From: Stomorhina lunata
Lineage: Eukaryota; Arthropoda; Insecta; Diptera; Rhiniidae
Reading direction: 5' to 3'
Length of the DNA: 64,000 nucleotides
Assembly (NCBI GenBank): GCA_933228675.1
Contig: OW121741.1
Coordinates: 117,767,069 to 117,831,068 of the forward strand
Positions 25,401-37,043 of the stretch are shown piece after piece. The translations under genes and the position numbers were made by a program. Position 1 is the stretch's first letter. Each line of letters opens with the position of its first letter. The notes under the pieces were generated by a model. It worked only from the letters and a program-made list of their open reading frames with translations, made no database searches and was not told the origin of the DNA.

Positions 25401-26745
25401 AACTTTTAAATACTTTATTAAAGATTTCGTTAATTTCTCGATGGAAATTTTTTTTTAAATTTTCTGAATATTTTTTATTTCCTTCCTCGTTTTAATAATG
25501 ACAACAATATATGTCTCATTACCCAGCAACCACTTTACCCAGGGTTTTTTTTTTTCTTTTTGTTGTTTTTGTTTTTTGTAACCACCTTTGTCGTTGAACT
25601 TTATGAGTCCATAAACAGTTTTAATGATTTTTTATTTATTTTTTTATTCCTGGACTTTTAAAATATTTTTCTGACAATTTTTCTGCCAACTTGATTTTGT
25701 TGGCTCAACACACAAACTATTCCTGTTGTTTAATTTTTCTGTTGTTGCATCAAGTTGTAAAGATTCTTACAAACTTAGGTTTGTTGAAAGTGCGTTTACA
25801 TTGGCTTAAATTCATACCTAAGCTCTGACACATGTTGCAAAAGAGTTAATGGAGTCCAAAAGGAAGAGGATTTAAATTTATATCCAAAACTGAAACCACT
25901 TGGGTTTACATTAATTTTTTCGTGGAAACATTAATAATTGAATTAAAAGACATTTTCTTAATGGTTCGTTCGGTTATGGCGAATATCGGTAAATTTTGCT
26001 TGAGTAAATGAATAATAATATTTAAATGGAAATGATTTTGAATTCAAATTGTTGCAATGGAGTTAAAGTTGAAGGAACTTTATGAAAGAAACATTTTCAA
26101 TTAAAAAAACTTATGCTTTTAGCTCAAATATTTTGAATAATTAAAGTTTCTTCCAAACACTTCCATTTGATACTCGTATGTAAAAAACTAACAATCTTCC
26201 TTTGCTAACATTTGCAAACACTTTAAAACATTTTTCCTTTCATTTTCTTTGCTCTAATGGCACAGAAACCGATATTTGTTTAATCCTTTCCACTCCATCG
26301 TAATCATCATAAAAGGCTTATGTAAGTGTTTTACATTCAAATAGCCTACAGCTCAATACCTAGACAAAAAATTTTATTTTCTACTTGATGGCAATAAAAA
26401 GAATATTTCTTTGAAAGCATTTAGCTCTGAATATGGCTATGAAGAAATTATGAAACTATATTTACACAAAACTATAAAAAGCCAAGAAATCAGCAAATCA
26501 AATAAATGAAAGAAGAAAAAACTTTTTGATTATTTTATTGGAGAAGAAGATCATAAATGTAAGATTGTATCTGGAAATGAAATCAAAAGTTTTATTGTCA
26601 GACTCAAAGATGATGACGAAGCTGATGATGTTGACTGTTTTTTAAGAATATTTTCAAGGCCAGCTATTAGGAACATTAAAAAAGAGCTAAAAATAATTAT
26701 TATAGGAAAACTATAAGTAGAAATATTTATTGATATCTTTACCAT
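25401..26745. other. Non-satellite spacer
   Basis: AT-rich unique sequence with several T-runs near 25540-25680. It includes the open segment at 26510-26716 listed separately. No transposon ends are recognised. Confidence 0.5.
26510..26716 (+). CDS. Open segment of 68 codons without a start, unrecognised
   Basis: In one + frame, 68 codons are open between TGA at 26507 and TAA at 26714, with no initial Met in the first part. The translation includes GEEDHKCKIVSGNEIKSFIV and RLKDDDEADDVDCF, then FSRPAIRNIKKEL. The acidic cluster and varied composition look more protein-like than the surrounding AT-rich DNA. It could be an exon, a relic or chance; the acceptor-like tttattggag before it is weak and no donor is clear. 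The antisense frame (26551-26745) is an alternative reading. Confidence 0.18.
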   Translation, partial: KKKKLFDYFIGEEDHKCKIVSGNEIKSFIVRLKDDDEADDVDCFLRIFSRPAIRNIKKELKIIIIGKL

Positions 26746-28605
26746 AGATAACTTATATCAAAGAAAAGTTATCGCCAACTTTGAATTTCGATAGAAAACT
26801 TTTCGATAACTTTGATTTTTTTTTACTTTTCTATAGAAAAGTTATCGATAACTTTACTTTTCTACAGAAAAGCTATTGATAACTCTACTTTTCTATAGAA
26901 AAGTTATCGATAACTTTACTTTTCTATAGAAAAGTTATCGGTAACTTTACTTTTCTACTGAAAAGTTATCGATAACTTTACTTTTCTATAGAAAAGTTAT
27001 CGATAACTTTACTTTTCTATAGAAAAGATATCGATAACTTTACTTTTCTATAGAAAAATTATCGATAGCTTAACTTTTCTATAGAAAGATATCGATAGCT
27101 TTACTTTTCTATAGAAAAGTTATCGATAACTTTACTGTTCTTTAGAAAAGTTATCGATAACTTTACTTTTATATAGAAAAAATATCGATAACTTTTCTTT
27201 TCTATAGAAAAGTTATCGATAACTTTACTTTTCTATAGAAAATTTATCTATAACTTTACTTTTATATATAAAAGTTATCGATAACTTTACTTTTATAAGG
27301 AAAAGTTATCGATAACTTTACTTTTCTATAGAAAATGTATCTATAACTTTACTTTTATATATAAAAGTTATCGATAACTATACTTTTATAAGGAAAAGTT
27401 ATTAATGACTTTACTTTTATATAGAAAAGTTATCGATAACTTTACTTTTCTATAGAAAAGTTATCATTAACATTACTTTTCTGTAGGAAAGTTATTGATA
27501 ACTTTACTTTTCTGTAGAAAAATTATCAATAACTTTACTTTTCTATAGAAAAGTTATCATTAACTTTACTTTTCTATAGAAAAGTTATGGATAACTTTAC
27601 TTTTCTAAAGAAAAGTTATCGATAACTTTACTTTTCAATAGAAAAGTTATCAATAACTTTACTTTTCCATAGAAAAGTTTTCGATAACTTTACTTTTCTA
27701 TAGAAAAGTTATCGATAACTTTACTTTTCTATAGAAAAGTTATCAATAACTTTACTTTTCTATAGAAAAGTTATCAATAACTTTACTTTTCTATAGAAAA
27801 GCTATCAATAACTTTACTTTTCTATAGAAAAGTTATCGATAACTTTACTTTCCTGTAGGAAAGTTATCGATAACTTTACTTTTCTATAGAAAAGTTATCG
27901 ATAACTTTAGTTTTCTATAGAAAAGTTATTGATAACTTTACTTTTCTGTAGAAAAGTTATCGATAACTTTACTTTTCTATAGAAAAGTTATCTATAACTT
28001 TACTTTTCTATAGAAAAGTTATCGATAACTTTACCTTTCTATAGAAAAGTTATCGATAACTTTACTTTTCTATAGAAAAGTTATCGATAATTTGCTTTTC
28101 TACAGAAAAGTTATCGATAACTTTTCTTTTCTACAGAAAAGTTAACGATAACTTTACTTTTCTACAGAAAGGTTATCGATAACTTTACTTTTCTACAGAA
28201 AAGTTATCGATAACTTTACTTTTCTATAGAAAAGTTATCAATAACTTTACTTTTCTATTGAAAAGTTATCAATAACTTTACTTTTCTATGGAAAAGTTAT
28301 CGATAACTTTACTTTTCTATAGAAAAGTTATCGATAACTTTACTTTTATATAGAAAAGTTATCGATAACTTTACTTTTCTATCGAAAAGTTATCGATAAC
28401 TTTACTCTTCTATCGAAAAGTTATCGATAACTTTGTTTTTCTATAGAAAATTTATCGATAAATTTACTTTTTTATAGAAAATTTATCGATAACTTTACTT
28501 TTCTATAGAAAAGTTATCGATAACTTTGATTTTTATAGAAAGTTACCAATAAGTTTTTTATAAAAAAGTTTTCGATAAGTTTAATTTTCCATATTTTAAC
28601 AATTT
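26746..28605 (+). repeat. Satellite family D, CTTTA subtype, forward
   Basis: 31-bp units reading TTTTCTATAGAAAAGTTATC then GATAACTTTAC. This is the reverse complement of the array at 19666-20795, down to the diagnostic A after CTTT. TATCGATA is present in most units, TATCAATA in a minority. The ends (26746-26830, 28440-28605) are degenerate. Confidence 0.97.
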
Positions 28606-29943
28606 AATGTTTTTGTATTAATATTTTCCTTGCATTCGTTGTAACATGTTTTGGTTCAAAAATCCTTTTTCATTTCCGGTTAAGCATAGACAACAACTCA
28701 TAATCACTACTACATATACAAGTACTTATAAAATAGGGCATTGAAATCCAAAAAAAATAAATCTTAACATGTGGTTGCTCTTGACATTTTTTCTCTTCAT
28801 ACGAATGTTCCTTTTATAATATTTATTTTTGTTTTTATATATTTATTTTGATACAAAAATAATTTGCAGATAAAGTACATTTTATTATATTATATTACAT
28901 TTTATGCTTTTGTGCATGTGCACTATGGATCCAACTGATGTTTGCATAAGTTTTGGTATAACAAACATTTGCTTTCTTTTTTTTTTCCTATTTCTTTGGC
29001 ATAATACCAAAATCCCCCCCTACATAAAATAATATTTTTTACAACATGTCATTATTATTTGTTTTCTCTTTTTTGGAAGAAATAAAATAAAAATTTATAT
29101 ACGAAAAAAAAAGAAAATGGTTTCATTGAAGACTGAAAAAAACTGCATGTTGCAAATGTAAAACCAAATCACCAGAATCATTATTATTATTATTTTTGAA
29201 AGGAAACAGATAATGAGCAACAAACAGGAACATTAAGAATTATTTTTCATTTATATGGATAAATTTAAATTTTAAACTTCGTTAAAATATATTTAAGAAT
29301 TTCTTTTAAATCTGTGTTATACCAAAATCTAGTTGTTTCTTCATACACAAAGTTATCAATAACTTGGATTTTCTATAGAAAAGTTATCAAAAATACAAAT
29401 ATTCATTGATATTCTGTTAAAAAAAAAAGTAATCGTTAACTTCAATTTTCTATAGAAAAATCATATAAGTCAACTTGCAGCCCACACGCCAATAACAAAC
29501 ATTAAGAATTTCTCAGAATTCTCGCAGCCCTGAACACAAGAATAAGAATTACAAAAATGTTCGTTTTTGTTCAATAACACGATAATGACAATAATAATGA
29601 TTATTGTGTTGAGTCATCCTTGGGCTGAGTTTTCAGAATTTGCGTGTTTCTTTTCTTTGATTTTCTCTCCACCATTTCTTTTGTTCATACACTCACGAAC
29701 GTACATTTCATACATTAATTCCAATTGTATTTGTTTGTATGTATAAGAGCATGATTTCATTCCAATAATATCCTGCGATGCTGTAATGTGGTAATCGTGG
29801 TCCATATACAATTGTTAAAATGCAAACTTCATACATGCGGCTGATCTGCTATGGAATAACTTCGAAAACAGTCATAAACACGTAAAATTATGTCGAGCTG
29901 TTGCAGTGGCCTTAACTATAGAGTCATACTGATATGTTGGGAT

Positions 29944-29980
<37 letters not shown>

Positions 29981-30170
29981 GTTATAATTTAAGATATTTT
30001 ACTCAGCTGCAAGAAGGATAATTAAAGGGGTATTCGTGGAATACATTTTATTATAAAATTTTATAATATTTATCTTTATAACTTTGATTGCATTTTTAAA
30101 ATCTTTATATAAGAAACATTTTGTATTGAATATTTTTTTTTTTTGTTTCAATTTATTTAATATAAACAAA
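28606..30170. other. Non-satellite spacer with family D relics
   Basis: AT-rich unique sequence. Isolated decayed family D monomers lie at about 29345-29460 (AAGTTATCAATAACTTGGAT, TTTTCTATAGAAAAGTTATC), outside any array. A minus-strand frame at 29614-29811 has no domain. No gene is supported. Confidence 0.5.
29947..29977. repeat. (AT)n microsatellite
   Basis: An uninterrupted run of alternating T and A of about 31 bp in otherwise unique sequence. Confidence 0.95.
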
Positions 30171-33100
30171 ATTGTATTGAAAAAATTTCTATAGAAAAAT
30201 CTTTATATTGAAAAATTTTTTATTGAAAAGCTTTTTATAAAAAGTCTATTTTATACTGAAAAATATTTAAAAGAAAAATTATTTTACAGCGAAAAATTTT
30301 GTAAAGTAAAACTTTTTACATCTAAAAATTTTATATTGAAAAATTTAAAAAGTTGACTATAGAAAATATGTTTAATGAAAAATTTGTATAACGAAAAATT
30401 TTCTATAGGAAACTTTTTTTATTCAAAAATTTTCTATAGGTAAATTTATAAATCGAAGTTTTGTTTTTATGAAAAAAAATAGCGGAAAGTTTTCTATAGA
30501 AAAACTTTTATTGCAAAAAATTTTCTATAGAAAAATGTTATAGCTACAAATTTTCTATAGAAAAATTTTATATCAAAAAATTTTAAATCGAAAATTTTTT
30601 TTATAGAAGATTTTGTACATCTAAAGCTTTTTATTATCGAAAAATTTTGATATAAATTTTTGTATCGAAAATTTTTTTAGAAAAATTTTTATATAGAAAA
30701 ATTTTCTATAGGAAACTTTTCTATAGAAAAATTTATGTATTGATAAATGTTTTAAAGAAAAATTTTCCATGAAAAAATTTTATACAGAAAAATTTTTAAA
30801 GCGAAAAATTTTTATATCGAAAAATTTTTGAATCGAAAAATTTTTAAATCGAAAAATTTTCATAGAAAAATTCTTATAATGATAAATTTTCTATAGAAAA
30901 ATTTTTAAAGCGAAAAATGTTTAATAAAAAAATATTTATATCAAAAAATTGTGTATGGAAAAATTTTTATAGTGATAAATTTTCTATAAAAAAAATTTTT
31001 ACATCAAAAAATTTTCTATAAAAAATTTTTATATCGAAAAATTTTCTATAGAAAAATTTTTATAGCGAAAAGTTTTCTATAGAAACAATTTTATATCGAA
31101 AAATTTTGTATAGAAAAATTTTTTTAGCGAAAAATTTTCTATAGAAAAATATTTATAGCGAAAAATTGTGTATAGAAAAATTTTTATAGCGAAAAATTTT
31201 CTATAGAAAAATTTTTATATCGAAAAATTTTCTATAGAAAAATTTTTATAGCGAAAAATTTTCTATAGAAAAATTTTTATAGCGAAAAATTTTCTATAGA
31301 AAAATTTTTATAACGAAAAATTTTCTATAGAAAAATTTTTATAGCGAAAAATTTTCTATTGAAAAATTTTTATAGCGAAAAATTTTCTATTGAAAAATTT
31401 TTATAGCGAAAAATTTTCTATAGAAAAATTTTTATAGCGAAAAATTTTCTATAGAAAAATTTTTATAGCGAAAAATTTTCTATAGAAAAATTTTTATAGC
31501 GAAAAATTTTCTATAGAAAAATTTTTATAGCGAAAAATTTTCTATAGAAAAATTTTTATAGCGAAAAATTTTCTATAGAAAAATTTTTATAGCGAAAAAT
31601 TTTCTATAGAAAAATTTTTATAGCGAAAAATTTTCTATAGAAAAATTTTTATAGCGAAAAATTTTCTATTGAAAAATTTTTATAGCGAAAAATTTTCTAT
31701 TGAAAAATTTTTATAGCAAAAAATTTTCTATAGAAAAATTTTTATAGCGAAAAATTTTCTATAGAAAAATTTTTATAGCGAAAAATTTTCTATAGAAAAA
31801 TTTTTATAGCGAAAAATTTTCTATAGAAAAATTTTTATAGGGAAAAATTTTCTATAGGCTTTTTATCAATAAATTGGTCTGTTACATTAATAAATAAATG
31901 TAACAGATTTGTGATCAAATGCAAATACACTTCTTTTTGAAAAATTTTTATAGCGAAAAGTTTTCTATAGAAAAATTTTTATAGCGATAAGTTTTCTATA
32001 GAAAAATTTTTATAGCGAAAAATTTTCTACAGAAAAATTTTTATAGCGAAAAATTTTCTACAGAAAAATTTTTATAGCGAAAAATTTTCTATAGAAAATT
32101 TTTATAGCGAAAAATTTTCTATAGAAAAATTTTTATAGCGAAAAATTTTCTATAGAAAAATTTTTATAGCGAAAAATTTTCTATAGAAAAATTTTTATTG
32201 CGAAAAATTTTCTATAGAAAAATTTTTAAAGCGAAAAATTTTCTATAGAAAAGTTTTGTACCGAAAAATTTTCTATAGAAAATTTTTGTACCGAAAAATT
32301 TTCTATAGAAAAATTTTTATAACTAAAAATTTTCTATAGAAATATTTTTATATCGCAAAATTTTCTATAGAAATATTTTTATATCGAAAAATTTTTGTAT
32401 CGAAAAATTTTTGTATCGAAAAATTTTTATATCGAAAAATTTTCTATAAAAAAAAATTATATGGAAAAATTTTCTGTGAAAAAACTTTTAATTGAGAAAT
32501 ATTTTTTGTAGAAAAATTTTCATTTTCTATAAAAAAACTTTTATAGCGAAAAAGTTTTTATAGAAAAAACTCTTTAAAGAAAAATTTTATATAAAAAAAT
32601 TTTAAAAGTGAAAAATTTTTATATCGAAATTTTCTACGGAAAAATTTTTATATCGAAATTTTCTATAGAAAAATTTTTATATCAAAAAATTTTCTATTGA
32701 AAAAGTTTTATAGCAAAAAATTATTAATAGAAAATTTTCTTTAAAATAATATTTTTACTGCAAAATTTTCTATAGAAAAATTTGAAAAATTTTTAAATCG
32801 TAAAATTTTAAAAATTTTCGAATCGAAAAATTCTAGTAGAAAAATTAAAAAAAAAATTTCTATATGAATATTTTTATATTGAAAAATTTTCCAAAGATAA
32901 ATTTTTATATTGAAAAATTGTCCATAAAAAAATGTTTAAGTCATAAAATTTTCAATAGAAAAATATTTATATCGAAAATTTTTCTATAGAAAAAATGTTA
33001 TAGCTAAAAACGTTCTATAGCAAAATATTTATATTAAAATATTTTCTATAGAAAAAATGTTTATAACGAAAAGTTTTCTAAAGAAGCATTTTTATATGAA

Positions 33101-33650
33101 AACATTTTCTATGGAAAAAATTTTTTATTGAAAAAAATTTTATATTGAAAAAAATTTTATATTGAAAAAATTTTTATATCGAAATATTTTCTATAGAAAC
33201 ATTTTTTATAGAACATTTTGATATCGAAAAATATTCTATGTAAACTTTTTATATCGAAAAATTTTCTATAGAAAAATTTTTATATCGAAAAATTGTCTAT
33301 AGAAAAATTTTTATATCGAAAAATTTTCTATAGAAAAATTTTTATATCGAAAAATTTTTATATCGAAAAATTATCTATAGAAAAATTTTTATATCGAAAA
33401 ATTTTCAATAAAAACATTTTGATATTGGAAAATTTTCTATAGAAAAACATTTATATCGAAAATTTTTTTTACAGAAAAACTTTTACATCGAAAAATTTTT
33501 TATAGAAAAATTTTTTTTTCAAAAATTTTCTATAGAAAATTTTTATATTGAAAGATTATTCTATATAAATAGAAAAATTTTTATATTGAAAAAATTTTTT
33601 TAGAAAAATTTTTATATGAAAAATTTTCTCTAGAAAATTGTTTAAATTCA
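30171..33650. repeat. Satellite family E (31-bp TATAGCG monomer)
   Basis: 31-bp units reading TATAGCGAAAAATTTTCTAT followed by AGAAAAATTTT. The centre (31140-31850 and 31935-32220) is highly homogeneous with TATAGCG; the flanks change to TATATCG (about 32340-33500) and then decay. One break of about 80 bp at 31857-31935 contains a hairpin. Confidence 0.97.
31878..31907. other. Perfect 11-bp hairpin inside satellite E
   Basis: TCTGTTACATT at 31878-31888 and AATGTAACAGA at 31897-31907 are exact reverse complements around an 8-nt AT loop. The hairpin sits in the only non-repeat break in the homogeneous part of the array. It may be a solo end of a small inserted element; no target duplication was identified. 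Confidence 0.7.
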
Positions 33651-33932
33651 TATTAAAATAATAATCTAAACGTTAGGTTTTCCACTTGCATAAATATATA
33701 TTTCAAATTTCATGATAAAATTTAAAATATGAGCAAATTTTTACTCACATTTATTTCTTCTTGTGAATACCCATAATGTTCTTATGTTTTAAAGGCTAAT
33801 AAAAAAGCATGGCATTAATATAGTATTTATTATTGTATATATAAATATCATACATTTTATATGCATTTCATAAGACTTGTAAATATTTATCGCATTACCA
33901 GTAAATAAAAAAAAAACGATTTGGTCAAAATA

Positions 33933-34084
33933 CAGTAGAATCTCAGTTATGCTAAAGCATACTTTTGCTCATAGGTCTTCCTAATTAATATTTTTTTCAA
34001 TAAAGATTAAAAATATTTCAAGCTAAATTAAATATATAATCACATTTTTAATTTTATAAAATTCGAATTTAAATGATTCTACTG
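33933..34084. mobile_element. Small pogo/Tc1-like MITE
   Basis: The left end reads CAGTAGAATCTCAGTTATGC and the right end, reverse-complemented, reads CAGTAGAATCATTTAAATTC. This gives 10-bp terminal inverted repeats flanked by TA on both sides (33931-33932 and 34085-34086). CAGT ends and TA duplication fit the pogo/Tc1/mariner group. It is 152 bp and has no coding capacity. Confidence 0.7.
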
Positions 34085-34451
34085 TATTATTTCAATAACT
34101 ATGTATTTTATTTATTTATTAAAACTAAATTTATGTAAAATATTTCAGATACTCTTTAAAATTTTATAGTAATTATGATGAGGAAAAGAAGCTTTGTGCT
34201 CTAATTTCTAGTTAATTATAATTATCTAAGTATTTTAATTAAACAATTAGAAAATAACAAAAGATAAAAGTACACGTGCAAGTTTATTTTTGTTTAAAGG
34301 ATATTTTCTATATATGTATATTTCTAAATGTATTTGAAATCTAATTATTGTTTTCAGTTTGCAGCTAAAAGTATTGCAATATTTGCTAAAAGGCTTTTAT
34401 ATTATTTATATTTTAACTAAATTTATGAGCAAAATTCAATTTTGTACTTAC

Positions 34452-34487
34452 TTTTGAAGATATTAGAGTTAAAGTGGGTGATGAGCC
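34452..34487 (-). CDS. Candidate 36-nt microexon
   Basis: On the minus strand the string ttctccttttctccttgcag is an excellent polypyrimidine tract and acceptor. It is followed by 36 nt and then gtaagtac, a strong donor. The length is a multiple of three. Entered in phase 1 (first two bases completing a codon) it reads GLITHFNSNIFK and leaves one base, so it can be skipped or included without frame change. Phase 0 is also open (GSSPTLTLISSK). It lies 576 nt downstream of the next candidate exon, which ends in phase 1. I do not recognise the protein. Splice quality is seen in the sequence; function as an exon is inference. Confidence 0.42.
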
Positions 34488-35063
34488 CTGCAAGGAGAAA
34501 AGGAGAATAAATTTATTTATTTCAAGGTGACAAAAATGTATAAAAAAATTTCTAATTTATAACAAAAATATACGAGTTAAGGGCAATAAATGAGTGTATT
34601 TTCGAGTTATCCCCATACTTATTGGAATGACAACTTTGCCGCTATTGTCAAACAAAAACTAGTTTAAAAACCACCGGATATATAAAACGAAAATTCTGTA
34701 GTTATACCGTTTTGATTATATAACATGGATATATTAACTTTAACAAGCTTTAAATTATATCTGATCTGATTGAATTTCTCTGCCATTTTTAGGCTTGAAG
34801 CCCATTGTGTTCGGTCTGGCTTAAAAAATCCATTTACCAATTGCAACAACAATAAAAAAAACTCATAAAACCATAAAAATCATTTACTACAATTCAGATC
34901 ACTATTAAAATATTCCATATTTTTTTATTGTCTCTTTTAATTTTATTATATTCAATTTTTTGAATTCAACTTTAATTAAAATCGAAATATAAAAAAAATA
35001 TTATTTTTTTATATTAAATTTATTCAACATTAAACAACAAAAATAATTCGTTAAAAATTGTAC

Positions 35064-35174
35064 CTGCTTTTAGCGGCAACTTAAAAAAATATCTACAAAA
35101 GTCATCCACATACTTAGGGATTGGTGGTTGTGTCCGGGAGGGAGGGTTCGATGAAGGGACACAGCGTAACTTTG
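35064..35174 (-). CDS. Candidate 111-nt exon, proline-rich start, phase 1
   Basis: The minus strand has a modest acceptor (cttagatttaag) and a CAG|gtacaa-type donor. The 111 nt between stay open in phase 1. The translation includes LRCVPSSNPPSRTQPPIPKY followed by VDDFCRYFFKLPLKA; the first half is Pro/Ser-rich and the DNA is clearly more GC-rich than its surroundings (gtccgggagggagggttcg on the + strand). An 87-nt gap, typical for a short fly intron, separates it from the upstream candidate exon. An alternative acceptor five bases further in would break the frame. Family not recognised. Confidence 0.35.
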
Positions 35175-35261
35175 CTTAAATCTAAGCAAATGATTTTTTT
35201 AATTCAAACTTTCAATATGTTTTAATTTCTTTCAAATGTATTTTAATTTGAAAATTTTTAC

Positions 35262-35363
35262 CTGCAACATTTTCATAAGATACGTGTTTACGGACTTGGG
35301 AATCTAATAAATTGCTGGACCTTAAATTCATAAGTGTGGAGATTTTGTTGTTGTCGCTGTTGT
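35262..35363 (-). CDS. Candidate 102-nt exon, phase 1
   Basis: On the minus strand a branch-point-like cctaac lies about 25 nt before an acceptor (aatgtctttcaaag). It is followed by 102 nt and the donor GCAG|gtaaaa. The phase-1 reading contains KISTLMNLRSSNLLDSQVRK and HVSYENVA, a well-mixed hydrophilic composition. The open frame continues upstream to 35418 (ATG at 35415), so the exon could instead start there, for example as a first coding exon. The family is not recognised. The phase matches both downstream candidates. Confidence 0.35.
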
Positions 35364-35649
35364 CTTTGAAAGACATTTGTGTGTTAGGAAACACAACAAA
35401 GTAACATCTCAGCATCACCCTTTTATAAGAAAATATTTTATATTTGATATTAAAGAGGAAAATAAATCTACGAAATAATGAAATCTAAAATATTGCTGTT
35501 TAAAATAATGTATGAAGATACATGAAACAACAATGAAGATAGTTTTATGAAAGGCAGAGCTGTAAAAGAAAGATTTCATGTTCTTTATCGATGTCTCTAT
35601 GTTCTAGTCTATCTCTTTGTCTATGTCTTAATAAATGGTTTAGGTGTGT

Positions 35650-36465
35650 CTTAGTATATTACTTAATCTATATCTTAGTCTATGTCTTAGTCTATGTCTT
35701 AGTCTATGTCTTAGTCTATGTCTTAGTCTATGTCTTAGTCTATGTCTTAGTCTATGTCTTAGTCTATGCCTTAGTCTATGTCTTAGTCTATGTCTTAGTC
35801 TATGTCTTAGTCTATGTCTTAGTCTATGTCTTAGTCTATGTCTTAGTCTATGTCTTAGTCTATGTCTTAGTCTATGTCTTAGTCTATGTCTTAGTCTATG
35901 TCTTAGTCTATGTCTTAGTCTATGTCTTAGTCTATGTCTTAGTCTATGTCTTAGTCTATGTCTTAGTCTATGTCTTAGTCTATGTCTTAGTCTATGTCTT
36001 AGTCTATGTCTTAGTCTATGTCTTAGTCTATGTCATAGTCTATGTCTTAGTCTATGTCTTAGTCTATGTCTTAGTCTATGTCTTAGTCTATGTCTTAGTC
36101 TATGTCTTAGTCTATGTCTTAGTCTATGTCTTAGTCTATGTCTATGTCTTAGTCTATGCCTTAGTCTATGTCTTAGTCTATGTCTTAGTCTATGTCTTAG
36201 TCTATGTCTTAGTCTATGTCTTAGTCTATGTCTTAGTCTATGTCTTAGTCTATGTCTTAGTCTATGTCTTAGTCTATGCCTTAGTCTATGTCTAAGTCTA
36301 TGTCTTAGTCTATGTCTTAGTCTATGTCTTAGTCTATGTCTTAGTCTATGTCTTAGTCTATGTCTTAGTCTATGTCTTAGTCTATGTCTTAGTCTATATC
36401 TTAGTCTATGTCTTAGTCTATGTTTTAGTCTATGTCTTAGTCTATGTCTTAGTCTATGTCTTAGT
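35650..36465 (+). repeat. 12-bp minisatellite TCTATGTCTTAG
   Basis: About 67 head-to-tail copies of TCTATGTCTTAG with very few substitutions (TATGCC, TATGTCATAG, TATATC, TATGTT) and one 6-bp insertion (tctatgtctatg at about 36139). Because 12 is a multiple of three and only one + frame contains the TAG, two long frames stay open across it (Leu-Val-Tyr-Val and Leu-Ser-Leu-Cys repeats). These are artefacts of the period, not genes. The start (35583-35650) is degenerate. Confidence 0.97.
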
Positions 36466-36754
36466 AGCTATATAAAATGGTTTTACGACTGACTTCAGAA
36501 AAAAGTTAACACCAACATTAAGACATATTCGAAGAATAAGATATGACTGTCAGATGGACCCCCATCAAAAATATCCTAACCAAGTCATCAGATTAATACA
36601 TAGGCTACAGAACCATTTTCAAGTGGCTTTTCGCCCGAGAATATATAAAATATTATATCCTGCAGGCCCGGAAATAAGAGGGTTAAATTGTACAGTGCTT
36701 GTACTGCGAAGCAGTACGCCAGACTGAACAAGATAGCGAAAATAACAAATATAC
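36466..36754. other. Short spacer with a perfect hairpin
   Basis: Unique sequence between two simple repeats. At 36701-36717 GTACTGC-GAA-GCAGTAC is a perfect 7-bp stem with a 3-nt loop. No gene is recognised. Confidence 0.6.
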
Positions 36755-37043
36755 TTGTATTCGTACTATTTAGTATTAACTCTAGTATTAGTGCTGGTAC
36801 TAGTATTAGCATTGGTACTGGTTCTAGTACTGGTACTAGTATTTGTTCTAGTATTGGTACTAGTATTTGTACTGGTATTAGTATTGGTACAAGTATTTGT
36901 GCTAGTATTATTATCGGTACTTGTATTTGTACTAGTGTTTTATTGGTGCTGGTATTTGTACTGGTATTAGTATTGGTACTAGCATTTGTATTAATTATTA
37001 TTACTGGAACTAGTATTAGTATTGATACTAGTATTTGTACTAG
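36755..37043 (+). repeat. Degenerate ACTAGTATT/GGTACT repeat, left part
   Basis: An imperfect 6- and 12-bp repeat built from TAGTAT, TGGTAC and TTTGTAC. It is split by the mariner-like copy at 37046-41081 and continues at 41084. Open frames read through it in several frames (Leu/Val- or Ser/Thr/Gly-rich) and are low-complexity artefacts. Confidence 0.9.

Larger units (their letters stand above)
33651..35590. other. Unique island holding a MITE and candidate exons
   Basis: About 1.9 kb without satellite between family E and the 12-bp minisatellite. It holds a pogo-like MITE (33933-34084) and three possible minus-strand exons (34452-34487, 35064-35174, 35262-35363). A further minus-strand open frame at 34664-34852, in the gap between the second and third exon, has no recognised domain or clear splice sites. 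Confidence 0.6.

Noticed and set aside
25520..25545. tacccagcaac string resembling the ACCCAGCA element end
   Set aside because: The match stops after eight bases, with no partner end or duplication.
35591..36492. Two long + strand frames (234 and 282 codons) of Leu-Val-Tyr-Val and Leu-Ser-Leu-Cys repeats
   Set aside because: They arise because the 12-bp repeat is a multiple of three and lacks stops in two frames; no start context, no signal and no flanking domain.
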